Assembly (NCBI GenBank): GCA_964389375.1
Contig: CAYMDP010000029.1
Location: 1-35,602 of the forward strand
Reading direction: 5' to 3'
DNA length: 35,602 nt
Origin: CAYMDP01 sp964389375
GTDB lineage: Bacteria; Bdellovibrionota; Bdellovibrionia; Bdellovibrionales; UBA1609
In this document: positions 24,522 to 33,274 of the stretch, in pieces
Position numbering within the stretch: the stretch's first letter is position 1
Layout of the letters: every line of letters starts with the position of its first letter
Translations under genes and position numbers: made by a program
The notes under the pieces: generated by a model
Seen by the model: only the letters and a program-made list of their open reading frames with translations
What the model was told of the DNA's origin: nothing
The model's database searches: none

Positions 24522-24674
24522 CGCTGCACTCCCCTATGATGACTCTAGTTTTGTTAACCCCATCAATATAATTCTAACAAATTTAAATCCTTAAAGCTTA
24601 GCTTAAGGCGAAAAGTCCCAAGTTGAAGCAGTTTTATTTTAAAGTCTTTGACTCAAATTAAAACGGTTCGTGCC

Positions 24675-26000
24675 TTAAGCGACAAGTTTTTTAACCTGAT
24701 GGACCATCTCAATTTCTACAGATCCCTCTTGTTTGATAAGATCTAATGAGTCCACCAAACTTCGCTTTTGCTTACCGGCACTCACCGCCATCAATTGATC
24801 TAAGCGATCCGCTAACCGAAGTATTTGTGCACCCTGCGAAATTTTAGCGCGATTGATCCCCTTCGGGCCACCCTTTCCGTCAGGGCGCTCAAGGTGCTGA
24901 CAGATTATATCTTGCACATCTTGAGTCAGAATCATCTTCTTTTCTTTGATGATGTTTAAAGCCGTTAAAACATGCTTGTAATATCTCGACTTTTGATCCG
25001 AATTCATGTCGTCTTCGCTTAGACCAATAAGGTCTTCATCAATACGAGCGAGTCCAATATCGTGAAAAAGCCCTGCAATTGCCAAATCCTCGGGGTTGGG
25101 ATAGCTGAGAGCTAAGCCAATTAATGTCGCCAGCCCCGCCACTCTAGAAGAATGAGAGTAAATATCCGAAGTCGAATCTCCAACTTCTCGGAGGATTGCT
25201 TGTTGTAAATCGAATACTTCCTTTTTATCGACGAAGCCCTTAACAAGAGAATTGGTTACGCTTAAAAGGCCTTTTCCGTTTTCGAAAGTGGCTTCGGTCT
25301 GAGTGATCATACTGGCAAAAAGATCTTTTACCTTTTTCTGAAGTTGGGCTTTGCCTTTTGGGTTTCCAATTTGTTCCTTTAGGTCTTTAAGCTGACTTGC
25401 CATATATTCGTAAAATTTATCAACTTCAGATTCGTTGATGTAGCCCGAGCCAACGGCGTGTTTTTCGAATTTTTTTAGTTTCTCCGCTGAAAGAACTTCA
25501 CCTTCCCTAGTCACTTTGACGTATTTGTTATTTAAGGGAAGAAAGACCGAAAGACTAAAGCCCATGGGCTGGCCATTATCCAGGTCTTCGATCGGCACGG
25601 GCATATAGACTTGCTTAACTGTATCTAAATAAAGTCTGCCGATGCTGCGCATTTGACGTTCGAATGCGTCTTGGTCAAAGGGAAACAAGAAAATCTGATC
25701 GAATCCGTTTTTTCTTAAATCCTGAATACTCAACACGTCGCTTGGGGGCGACAGATACAAAATTGGAGTGGGCTGAGCCATCATTCGATAGGATTGTGCA
25801 AGCTCCTGAACATTTACACCTTCCATATTCGGCCCACACAGAATCACATCAAAGCTGTCCGGAGTCAGGGTCTCTAATAGAGCCCCAAACGCATCCACAG
25901 TATCTACTCTCGTCATTTCGAGTTGATCTAATTCTAAGCCAAAATCCAGATCTTGACGATCGGCGACTCCAGAAACTAACACTCGAAGTTTTTTTATCAT
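24675..26000 (-). CDS. Degenerate HD-GYP protein with pseudo-receiver, last gene of the chemosensory operon
   Basis: The 441-residue protein has three parts. Residues 1-120 look like a receiver fold, but the acidic pair is missing, the phospho-Asp position reads C-G-P-N, and the switch Lys is replaced (F-L-F-P-F), so it is unlikely to be phosphorylated. A middle region (about 133-210) has no known name. Residues 265-440 are an HD-GYP domain with H283, H313-D314, H343, H369 and D401. The signature is altered: HDIGL instead of HDIGK, HLERPDG instead of HHExxDG, and GGP instead of GYP. The Bdellovibrio protein Bd1817 is also reported to lack the GYP tyrosine. It may bind or slowly cleave cyclic-di-GMP. 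It follows cheY after 7 bp and has no good ribosome site. Confidence 0.88.
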   Translation of the reverse strand: MIKKLRVLVSGVADRQDLDFGLELDQLEMTRVDTVDAFGALLETLTPDSFDVILCGPNMEGVNVQELAQSYRMMAQPTPILYLSPPSDVLSIQDLRKNGFDQIFLFPFDQDAFERQMRSIGRLYLDTVKQVYMPVPIEDLDNGQPMGFSLSVFLPLNNKYVKVTREGEVLSAEKLKKFEKHAVGSGYINESEVDKFYEYMASQLKDLKEQIGNPKGKAQLQKKVKDLFASMITQTEATFENGKGLLSVTNSLVKGFVDKKEVFDLQQAILREVGDSTSDIYSHSSRVAGLATLIGLALSYPNPEDLAIAGLFHDIGLARIDEDLIGLSEDDMNSDQKSRYYKHVLTALNIIKEKKMILTQDVQDIICQHLERPDGKGGPKGINRAKISQGAQILRLADRLDQLMAVSAGKQKRSLVDSLDLIKQEGSVEIEMVHQVKKLVA

Positions 26001-26007
26001 AAATATT

Positions 26008-26400
26008 TTAAGCTGCTTTTTTTGCAGCCTCCTCCAGCTTAGCTTTCAGAATGTCCACATTGAATGGCTTAATAATATAACCAGACACTCCAGATGTTAG
26101 GGCCTCTGTGACTTGGCTGGCCTCAGACTCTGCGGTGACAAGGAAAAAAGGAACATTTTTGAACCGACTATCTGCGCGGACTCGTTTTAACAAGTCCAAG
26201 CCAGTGCAATTGGGCATATTCCAATCCGAAATGATTAAACCAATATTTGCGCCTGACGCGGAAAAGGTTTCCCAGCCGGCTGCCCCGTCTGCCGCTTCGA
26301 CGATATCCGTAAACCCTATTTCCTTTAAAGTCTTGGTAACAATTTTTCTCATGGTCATCATATCATCTACGACAAGCACTTTAGTTGATAGATTGTACAT
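26008..26400 (-). CDS. cheY: CheY chemotaxis response regulator
   Basis: The 130-residue single receiver has every CheY landmark: D12-D13, phospho-acceptor D59 in SDWNMP, T89 in V-T-A-E, and K111 in I-I-K-P-F. The sequence VLVVDDMMTMRKIV and SDWNMPNCTGLDLL closely match classical flagellar CheY. It receives phosphate from CheA and controls the motor or another output. A strong ribosome site (AGGAGG) precedes the ATG. It lies 14 bp after the CheX-like gene, which should dephosphorylate it. An Ala-Ala-Lys-Lys-Ala-Ala end encodes a small hairpin (26012-26028) just before the next gene. Confidence 0.93.
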   Translation of the reverse strand: MYNLSTKVLVVDDMMTMRKIVTKTLKEIGFTDIVEAADGAAGWETFSASGANIGLIISDWNMPNCTGLDLLKRVRADSRFKNVPFFLVTAESEASQVTEALTSGVSGYIIKPFNVDILKAKLEEAAKKAA

Positions 26401-26414
26401 ATAGGCCTCCTGGT

Positions 26415-27242
26415 TTAAGACTTCTCAAGAGCAATTTCGATCTGAAACTGCCCGCCTTCGATTTCGAAGGGGAGAATGACTAGTTTTTCGTTTGTTCTTT
26501 GTCGAATCCGAATTTTATCGCCTGCTAAGATGGTTGGAAGGACCGGCTTTAGATCCATCCCATTTTTGCTATTTAACTCTGTTTTAGCTGCGCCATAAAC
26601 GATGTTAATCAGCTCCCCCGCAGCATCCTCAATTTCGTTATTAATTTTATCGTGCTTTTCCCCGAACATATTTTCGTAAATCTTTAAAAACACGCTTTCA
26701 GGAAAGGCTAAGGTGATGCTTCCTTTAAACCTATCCGTGGAAATTGATATAACTCCCGCTATGCCAATCGCGGGATTATAGCCTTTGTCGTCGACCTTAA
26801 CTAAAAATGGCTTACCTGGCTTGCTTGCAGTCTGCGCCTGCATCTTTAAAGTATTCACGGTTGCAGAAATAAAAGGATTAATTAGTGCAACATCTAAACT
26901 GGCTCCAGCACCTGCAGACGCAGTTACTTTTACTTCGACAGTTGGGCGAAAAACAGACTCCAAACCGTCACTCTTAATCTGGGACAAAATTGCTGGTCTT
27001 ATATTTCGGCTTGAGGTTAAGCGATCTGCTTTTTTGCAAAGCTGAGAAAGAACTACGAATGGGCGATACATTTGATTTTTTAGCTCAGTCAATTCGGAAA
27101 AATCAAAGGTGTAAGTCTTTACTTCCATAAGAAGCCAACTTTTTGATTCAGAGACAAACTGTTCTGCCCACTCTGAAGAAATAGTCTGGGGCAGCTTTAT
27201 CACCAACTGGTCCCCCTCTTTAATTGCTTCGATCTTTCCCAT
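26415..27242 (-). CDS. STAS-like/CheX-like fusion phosphatase
   Basis: The 275-residue protein appears to join two domains. Residues 1-100 have an STAS-like strand-helix pattern (QLVIKLPQTISSEWAEQF, then TFDFSEL). Residues 115-275 match CheX: NPFISATVNTL, GVISISTDRFKGSITLAFPESVF, and EDAAGELINIVYGAAKTELN, with the catalytic E210-x-x-N213 pair. The segment RIRQRTNEKLVILPFEI supplies the final strands. CheX removes phosphate from CheY-P. CheX is usually about 155 residues, so the N-terminal part is extra. Its place between the CheR/CheB fusion and cheY supports a signal-ending role. The STAS-like assignment is less certain than CheX. Confidence 0.85.
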   Translation of the reverse strand: MGKIEAIKEGDQLVIKLPQTISSEWAEQFVSESKSWLLMEVKTYTFDFSELTELKNQMYRPFVVLSQLCKKADRLTSSRNIRPAILSQIKSDGLESVFRPTVEVKVTASAGAGASLDVALINPFISATVNTLKMQAQTASKPGKPFLVKVDDKGYNPAIGIAGVISISTDRFKGSITLAFPESVFLKIYENMFGEKHDKINNEIEDAAGELINIVYGAAKTELNSKNGMDLKPVLPTILAGDKIRIRQRTNEKLVILPFEIEGGQFQIEIALEKS

Positions 27243-27259
27243 GTCTTTATGCCTCTCCC

Positions 27260-29206
27260 TTAAGCGGATCGCGTTTCAAACCGCTTAAGCTTTGTGATGG
27301 ATTCCATTTCCATTCGTATCTGAGTAATATTTCCGACAGAGCAAGCGGCACCTAGTTTTATGGCTTCTTTAGGCATGCCATACACCACGCAGCTGTCTTT
27401 ATCTTGACAGATTGTCCAGTGACCTTGCTCCTTAAGCTTCAAAAGTCCCTTCGCCCCGTCTGCACCCATCCCCGTCATCAGAATGCCAAGGGCATGAACT
27501 TTGTGCTTCATCTTAGCCAAACTATCGAATAAAAAGTCCACAGAAGGTCTGTGTCTAGAAATCAGTCCTTCATTTGAGATCGTAATCTTAAGCCTTCCCG
27601 CATCTCCGTGGACTCCGATATGCTCATCAGCCCAAGACATATAAATCGTGTCGGGCTGCAAAATTGTCCCTGGCTCTGGTTTTCCGAAGTTCAGTCCTGA
27701 TTCCTTTGCGAGTCTTTCGGCAAAGGGTTTAGCAAAATGTGAAGTAATATGCTGAACGATAACAATTGGAGGAGTCGGCTTCGGGTATCTATACAAAAGC
27801 TCCGTTAAGGCCGTGGTCCCACCAGTGCTTGCTCCAATGACAATCAGATCAATCTTAGAGTTTGGTCTTGGTCGGAGATTCGCCTGAGAATAATCCACCT
27901 TAACTTCAGCATCAGGGCTAAGCTTAGAACCAATAAGTGCCTGAATCTTCTCAATGAGAGCATCTCCACTTGAAAACAACTGCTTCTTTTCGAAATAGTC
28001 CTGAATCTGGCTTCCCAAAACCGAAAGAATCTCTGGAGCATCCGCCGGAGTTGAATCGCTTACCAACACCACCGGAGTTTTAAGGCCTAAGCCTCTTTGT
28101 CGACGAATCCAATCTATGCCATTTTCTCCAGGCATTTGTAGATCTAAAGTTATAAAGTCGACACTTTCTTTTTTTAGGGCTTCATCAGCCTCGAGTGCGG
28201 AACCGACAGTCGAAACACTATAGCCCTCAGCACTTAGGAATTTTTTTAACTTTTCTCTTACGACCGCAGAGTCATCAATTGCTAGGATCTTAATTTTTTC
28301 TGTTGCTGATGGCTTGGGTGTCGGATTTTTAGTCTGAATCGAATTGTCTGGGGAACTTTCTTTAGTACTACCAGATTTTCGGTAACGTGAACGGCCCAAA
28401 CTGGTCAATCCATATTGTTTCGGCTCGATCGCATCACTGTGTCCAAGACATAAAACAGATTTTTCTGTCTTTAATAAACTCTTAAAAGAATTAATCGCGA
28501 TACGGATTTGATCGGGACTGAAGTAGATCAATGCATTTCTGCAAACAATCCAATCAAACACTTCTTTTGGTTGAAAATTTATATCAAGAATACTTTTTCT
28601 AGACCATTGAATTCTAGATCGAATCTCGGGAGGCATCGCAAAGTATCCCTCGGCACGGCCTTTTCCTATTTTTAAAAGAAAACGATATTTTCCAAGAATT
28701 TCATCTGTCAGTCCCGCCAGGGGATAAACTCCCCGCTCACCGACTTGTACAGATAGTGGATCAATATCAAAAGCATGAATCTGGTATTCGAAATTTGGAA
28801 ATTGCCTTCTTAAGGCTTCAAAAATAAGCGCAAATGAATAGGCTTCCTGCCCAGTAGAGCATGCTGCACACAGCATTTTAAATGGCTTAAACGATTCTCC
28901 GGACTGGAGTCGACTACGAAGGTCTTCTTCAATCGACTGGTAGTGCGGAAACTCTCTAAACCAGCTTGTTGTGTGAATCGTGGTCGCAGAAATAAAATGA
29001 GGGAGCTCGGACTTATCGGATGATAGAATCTCTAGATATTCCTCTAGAGATTCTGTCCCAAGCTGCCTCGCCCGACGGGCGACATTGTTACGAAGAAGCC
29101 CTGACTTTTGTCCCTCGGTATATGAGTTCCCAGTAAAAGAAGCTGCGAGCTCGAAAACGAGCTCCCAGGCTTCTGGACTTTCTTGTAGCAAAGTCGTTTT
29201 TGGCAT
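27260..29206 (-). CDS. CheR-receiver-CheB fusion (receptor methyltransferase plus methylesterase)
   Basis: The 648-residue chain holds both adaptation enzymes. Residues 1-275 are CheR: TTSWFREFPHY near 79, the SAM-binding A-A-C-S-T-G-Q-E (114-121), and DWIVCRNALIYF (218-229). Residues 305-425 are a receiver with D311-D312, phospho-acceptor D355 and K407. Residues 452-640 are CheB methylesterase with catalytic S460 (IGASTGGT), H486 (V-Q-H-I) and D583 (MTGMGADGA). All three active sites appear intact. CheR adds and CheB removes methyl groups on receptors. CheB activity is expected to be controlled by the central receiver, as in normal CheB. Its ATG overlaps the receptor stop by one base (TAATG). 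Separate proteins are the rule, so this is a real gene fusion. Confidence 0.95.
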   Translation of the reverse strand: MPKTTLLQESPEAWELVFELAASFTGNSYTEGQKSGLLRNNVARRARQLGTESLEEYLEILSSDKSELPHFISATTIHTTSWFREFPHYQSIEEDLRSRLQSGESFKPFKMLCAACSTGQEAYSFALIFEALRRQFPNFEYQIHAFDIDPLSVQVGERGVYPLAGLTDEILGKYRFLLKIGKGRAEGYFAMPPEIRSRIQWSRKSILDINFQPKEVFDWIVCRNALIYFSPDQIRIAINSFKSLLKTEKSVLCLGHSDAIEPKQYGLTSLGRSRYRKSGSTKESSPDNSIQTKNPTPKPSATEKIKILAIDDSAVVREKLKKFLSAEGYSVSTVGSALEADEALKKESVDFITLDLQMPGENGIDWIRRQRGLGLKTPVVLVSDSTPADAPEILSVLGSQIQDYFEKKQLFSSGDALIEKIQALIGSKLSPDAEVKVDYSQANLRPRPNSKIDLIVIGASTGGTTALTELLYRYPKPTPPIVIVQHITSHFAKPFAERLAKESGLNFGKPEPGTILQPDTIYMSWADEHIGVHGDAGRLKITISNEGLISRHRPSVDFLFDSLAKMKHKVHALGILMTGMGADGAKGLLKLKEQGHWTICQDKDSCVVYGMPKEAIKLGAACSVGNITQIRMEMESITKLKRFETRSA

Positions 29207-31011
29207 TAGGCTACCTTTGATCCGAAATCGCTAGAGTCCGCATCAAAATGTTCGCTTCCATTTGAACTTGGCTTTGCTGTGGCTCCTGCAGGGGCTGTCT
29301 TAGACATCAGCTTTTTTCGAAGCTCTTGCACTTTCGAACCAGAAGGCCGTGCTCCTTGCTTTAGACCTTTTCCTTTGCCCCCACGAGCACTGGGAAGTGT
29401 GTCTTCTGGTTTTGGAGCTTGAGCTTTTCCATAGACCAGAAGCTCGGTCTCTTGAGACAGTCGCTTTAAGAGATGACTCTGATCCAGCATGCCCTCTGAC
29501 AAATGAGCCACACTGGTCGACATCTCACTATTAGCCTGAGAGGCGCGGTCCATTTGGTTCATCGCAACACTAATTTGCGTGATTCCTTCTTGCTGCTGAT
29601 TTGTCGCCTCACTCACACTTTGAGAATATTCTTGAATCTTAGTGATGCCCTCAGAGATCGACTCAAAGGCTTTCATTGCCTCCTGGCTGACGCGCTCACC
29701 TTCATGAACACGCTCAGAGGTCATATTCACAACTTCTTGCACATGGCCCTGACTTTTCGCTAACATTTCGCGAATTTCTTCTGCTGCCTTACCACTGACC
29801 TGGGCCAAATTGCCAACCTCTTCAGCAACAACCGCAAAGCCTTTTCCATGTTGTCCGGCTCTAGCTGCTTCAATCGAAGCGTTAACAGAAAGAAGCTGGG
29901 TCTTGAACACAATGTCGTTAATCACATTTGTTTTGGTCGAAATATCATCGATGATCTGAACCATCTTCTTCAGTTCGTCATTGGACTTTTTGATAGACTC
30001 CATCGAAGACACCATCCCATGCATGACTCCGGTTCCGGCCTTGGACTTCGCATCCAAATCCGATGATAAAGTCTGAGTCTGAGAGGCTAGATCCTGAGTC
30101 TTTGAAATCATCGCGGTCATCTCTGACATCGAAGACATGGTTTCTTGAACCCCAGCAGCTTGCTCAGTTGTCGAAGCCGATACCGTTTGGGCCGCCTCAC
30201 CAAGCTCTTCACTTGAATGTAATCCCTCTTCAGCTGTTTCTTTTAAGCGAGAAGTGATTGCGTCCAGTGCCCGGATTGGCCGACGAATCAATAGTACGAC
30301 TGCACCAAGCGCAATGGCCAAGATGATACCCGCCCACATAAACATATTTGCCATCGCCTCTTTGACTTCAGCCTCTACGGGCGCTTCGTTTGAAATGATC
30401 GCAAACATTCCATGAAGGTAGCCATCATTCCAGTTTTCCATCTTGAAGCCCAAAACGTCCTTGCCGTTTTTGTATGGGCTAGTTGATGGGTGACCATGAC
30501 AGTTTAAACAGCCCTCTTTCTCCGAGATTCGAATAGGTCTCATCACCCAATACGAATTCGTTTCTTCATCTCTTTGGACAATTTCCTTTAGATTTGGATC
30601 TGCTTCGAAGCGATCTAAGAAGGCTCGCTCTTTTTCGGTAGCTTCGTTTTCGGGACGACGGGCATCGACGGCCGCCACTCTAAATTTGTAGTGATCCTTT
30701 GCTGCGTCCTCAGCACCAATCTTTAGGGCCGCGTATATCGGAACCACATTCAAAATTCTTTGTCGAACCTCGTCTGGAAGGTCACCATTAGGGTACCTGC
30801 GGACAACATCTCTACTCGTTTCTTCAAGCAAGCCTTGATTCGCGACATACTTTCTTGCGGACTCGAGGCGGCTTAAGATCGCCTCTCCTTTATGTTTCAA
30901 TTGTTCATGCAAACCGTGATCAAGCCGGGATTTTCCGACCCAAACAGCAGACGCCGTACATACTAAACATGCCACTGCAACGTAACTTAGAATCTTTAGT
31001 CTTAGGCTCAT
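29206..31011 (-). CDS. Methyl-accepting chemotaxis protein with DUF3365/Tll0287-like haem-type sensor
   Basis: The 601-residue receptor has two membrane helices (about 5-25 and 222-243). The periplasmic domain between them carries C168-L-N-C171-H172, a c-type haem attachment motif, in a sequence like the DUF3365/Tll0287-like family (REC-NCHG-P with D-V-L-G-F-K-M-E-N-W). No clear HAMP follows. The cytoplasmic helices contain the conserved hairpin tip EAARAGQHGKGFAVVAEEV (381-399) that binds CheA/CheW. Methylation-type Gln/Glu pairs flank it. The C-terminus lacks an NWETF-like CheR tether. A redox or gas signal is inferred from the haem motif. A strong AGGAGG precedes ATG, which overlaps the cheW stop by 4 bp. 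Confidence 0.93.
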   Translation of the reverse strand: MSLRLKILSYVAVACLVCTASAVWVGKSRLDHGLHEQLKHKGEAILSRLESARKYVANQGLLEETSRDVVRRYPNGDLPDEVRQRILNVVPIYAALKIGAEDAAKDHYKFRVAAVDARRPENEATEKERAFLDRFEADPNLKEIVQRDEETNSYWVMRPIRISEKEGCLNCHGHPSTSPYKNGKDVLGFKMENWNDGYLHGMFAIISNEAPVEAEVKEAMANMFMWAGIILAIALGAVVLLIRRPIRALDAITSRLKETAEEGLHSSEELGEAAQTVSASTTEQAAGVQETMSSMSEMTAMISKTQDLASQTQTLSSDLDAKSKAGTGVMHGMVSSMESIKKSNDELKKMVQIIDDISTKTNVINDIVFKTQLLSVNASIEAARAGQHGKGFAVVAEEVGNLAQVSGKAAEEIREMLAKSQGHVQEVVNMTSERVHEGERVSQEAMKAFESISEGITKIQEYSQSVSEATNQQQEGITQISVAMNQMDRASQANSEMSTSVAHLSEGMLDQSHLLKRLSQETELLVYGKAQAPKPEDTLPSARGGKGKGLKQGARPSGSKVQELRKKLMSKTAPAGATAKPSSNGSEHFDADSSDFGSKVA

Positions 31012-31487
31012 ACGGCCTCCTTTTTATTAAAATCATTCAAAAGAACTGGGAGTACGACCAGGTACACGACTTTCGAGTTGTACTTACCAACACCGATTAA
31101 ACTTTTTGGAGGAATCGATGTTTTAAGATTTGGATTTAGATCCAAATCGGTCGCCTTAAAATCATGAACTTCGATTAATTCGTCCACCAGAACCGCCACT
31201 TTTCCATGGGCAGTAAGAACGATGATCATTAACATCTTTGGATGTCGGTCTTGCCCTTGCGCAAGCATGACTCGAAGGTCGATCACACTTATGATATCCC
31301 CACGAAGATTGATCATTCCCAAAAATTCTTTTGGACTATTTGGACTTGGAGTCACTTCAAAGGGCTCGACAACTTCGACAATATCGTCGAGCGGAGCTCC
31401 ATAAAATTGATTCCCGACTCTGAATATCAGGTGCTTATGAAGACCCCGATCCTCAGAGGATGCTTCGTCACGTTCAAGTTGACTCAT
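31008..31487 (-). CDS. cheW: CheW coupling protein
   Basis: CheW links receptors to CheA. The 159-residue protein has the family pattern: HLIFRVGNQFYGAPLDDIVEVVE near the start, FLGMINLRGDIISVIDLR (55-72), KVAVLVDELIEV and the final LIGVGKYNSKVVYLVV strand. It has a single CheW domain with a short acidic N-terminal extension. It overlaps the cheA stop (ATGA, 31484-31487) and the receptor ATG by 4 bp each, so the three proteins should be made together in fixed amounts. Confidence 0.95.
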   Translation of the reverse strand: MSQLERDEASSEDRGLHKHLIFRVGNQFYGAPLDDIVEVVEPFEVTPSPNSPKEFLGMINLRGDIISVIDLRVMLAQGQDRHPKMLMIIVLTAHGKVAVLVDELIEVHDFKATDLDLNPNLKTSIPPKSLIGVGKYNSKVVYLVVLPVLLNDFNKKEAV

Positions 31488-33148
31488 GAGGCCTCCTTTA
31501 ATTTTCTATAATTTCCAGAAATTTTGTCCGCGAGAGTGCTTAAGGCCACAATAAAGCCGGGCTTTCCGTCACTTAAGACCGTCGCTCCAGAGATCTGAGG
31601 CGGATATTTTTGTCTTCCGCTAATTGGCTTTACGATAACTCTTTGTTGGCCAATGATTCGATCGACTTTAAAGGCCACTGAGCCTCGACCCGAACCCGAT
31701 ATAATTGCTGGACTTTGTTTTTTTATCTGATCTTGCTCTGGGATATTTCCAAAACGCACATAAGAGTGAAGAAGTTCGATAGGAATTAATTGGTCTCTTA
31801 ACTGCAAAACGTGAAGAGCTTCACCTTCTCGGGAAGTAATTTTGTTTGTATCCAAATCGATGATTTCAAGTACATGATTAAGTGGAATAACAAGTCTTTC
31901 CCCGAGGACCTCGACGACAACCGAATCAATGATATTCATCGTGGTTGGAAGGCTTAGTGTAAAACAAGAGCCTTTTCCGGTTTCGCTTTCGATTTCAATT
32001 CTGCCACCAACTGAGTCGATGGCTTGCCGAACGACATCCATTCCAACCCCTCGCCCACTGACTGAAGTGATTTTTTCTGCAGTCGAAAACCCTGGGGCGA
32101 AAATTAGCTGAAGAATGTCTTCCTTCGAGATATTATCTGCCGCTTGAATAAGACCCTTTTCGATGGCTTTCTTTCTTATCACTTCTGGATCGATTCCTTT
32201 GCCATCATCTTTGATGCTAATTCTAACAGCGTCCGTCTCTTTACGAGCCGATATCCATACTTTTGCTTGAGCTTGTTTTTGATTTTGGCTTCTTTTCTCG
32301 GGCATTTCTATGCCATGATCGACGGCATTTCTGATGATATGAATCAAAGGCTCGGTGATTGTTTCAATAACGACTTTATCAAGTTCTAATTCAGAACCTT
32401 CGATAATGAATTCGATCTTTTTGCCAAGTTCGTGAGAAACTTCTTTTCCTGTACGTTCAATGCGCTGAAATAAGCTTTGCAGTTCGAGCATACGCAGAGC
32501 GATGGATTGCGCTTGAATTTCTTTTGCCATCTTAGAGACCATATTTAAGGCCTTAACAAAATCCGCTCGTTGAAATTGATTGCTTTTTACGCAATGAGCG
32601 ACAATGGCCTGCTGAATTCCAAGCTCCCCGATGACTTGAATTAATTGGTCTAACTTTTGAGACTTTACGCGTATGGTTTCGTTTGGATTACTAGATTTTG
32701 AATTGTTATTGGCATCTTTTGGAGCGTCCACCTCGACCTCGACGAGAGGCCGGTTCGAATCCGAAGCCTCTTCTAATGAGCGAAGACTTAAGATGATCGG
32801 TCCGGTATCAGGACTATAGCCGGGGTTCGAACTTAAGTTCTCCATCCAACCAGACAAAAAGCTTTGAACTGAAAGAAGGCTTCGAATCGTGCGATCGTTA
32901 ATTTTGGAGGGCTCTGATTTGATCTCTGAGATAAAGTCTTCGACTTCGTGGATAAATGCGCCAAGAGCCTCAAGCCCAATGCTTCTTGATGAACCCTTTA
33001 GATTATGTGCAACACGAAATATCGCATTTAGACTTGTCTCGCTATTTGCCGGAGTAAAATCCAGACAGGACTTTTCCCACGTTGCTAGAGCGTCGCTTGC
33101 TTCGGTTACAAAGCAATCGAGTAATTCTGGATCAATTTCATTCATCAT
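31484..33148 (-). CDS. cheA: CheA chemotaxis histidine kinase (without P2)
   Basis: The start is ATG 33148 (or the adjacent ATG 33145) after GAGGA, rather than the frame's far 5' end. The roughly 554-residue kinase has an Hpt domain (FRVAHNLKGSSRSIG with H48), a dimerisation helix pair, an ATPase domain (LIHIIRNAVDHGIEMPEKR, DDGKGIDPE, GRGVGMDVV) and a C-terminal CheW-like P5 domain. Only about 55 low-complexity residues (S/N/D-rich) link the Hpt to the dimer domain. The CheY/CheB-docking P2 domain is therefore absent. CheA phosphorylates CheY and the receiver of the CheR/CheB fusion. It is the first gene of the seven-gene operon and diverges from the FNR-like gene. Confidence 0.95.
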   Translation of the reverse strand: MMNEIDPELLDCFVTEASDALATWEKSCLDFTPANSETSLNAIFRVAHNLKGSSRSIGLEALGAFIHEVEDFISEIKSEPSKINDRTIRSLLSVQSFLSGWMENLSSNPGYSPDTGPIILSLRSLEEASDSNRPLVEVEVDAPKDANNNSKSSNPNETIRVKSQKLDQLIQVIGELGIQQAIVAHCVKSNQFQRADFVKALNMVSKMAKEIQAQSIALRMLELQSLFQRIERTGKEVSHELGKKIEFIIEGSELELDKVVIETITEPLIHIIRNAVDHGIEMPEKRSQNQKQAQAKVWISARKETDAVRISIKDDGKGIDPEVIRKKAIEKGLIQAADNISKEDILQLIFAPGFSTAEKITSVSGRGVGMDVVRQAIDSVGGRIEIESETGKGSCFTLSLPTTMNIIDSVVVEVLGERLVIPLNHVLEIIDLDTNKITSREGEALHVLQLRDQLIPIELLHSYVRFGNIPEQDQIKKQSPAIISGSGRGSVAFKVDRIIGQQRVIVKPISGRQKYPPQISGATVLSDGKPGFIVALSTLADKISGNYRKLKEAS

Positions 33149-33274
33149 ACGTTCCTCTTCCGCCCTACACTTAACGGAAAATGAATGAGGACCCACAGAT
33201 CAAATTTAATTCCCCACTAAAACCGACTACTTAGATTTTATTGTTGAGTTCGAGCACAAGTCTCAGTTCTAGAC

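Noticed and set aside
32745..32775. GGTTCGAATCC-like T-arm sequence suggesting a tRNA
   Set aside because: It lies inside cheA coding sequence, with no acceptor or anticodon stem around it.
33198..33203. TTGAT half-site (minus strand) that might be an FNR box for cheA
   Set aside because: The second half of the palindrome is absent at the required spacing, so a lone half-site is not evidence.
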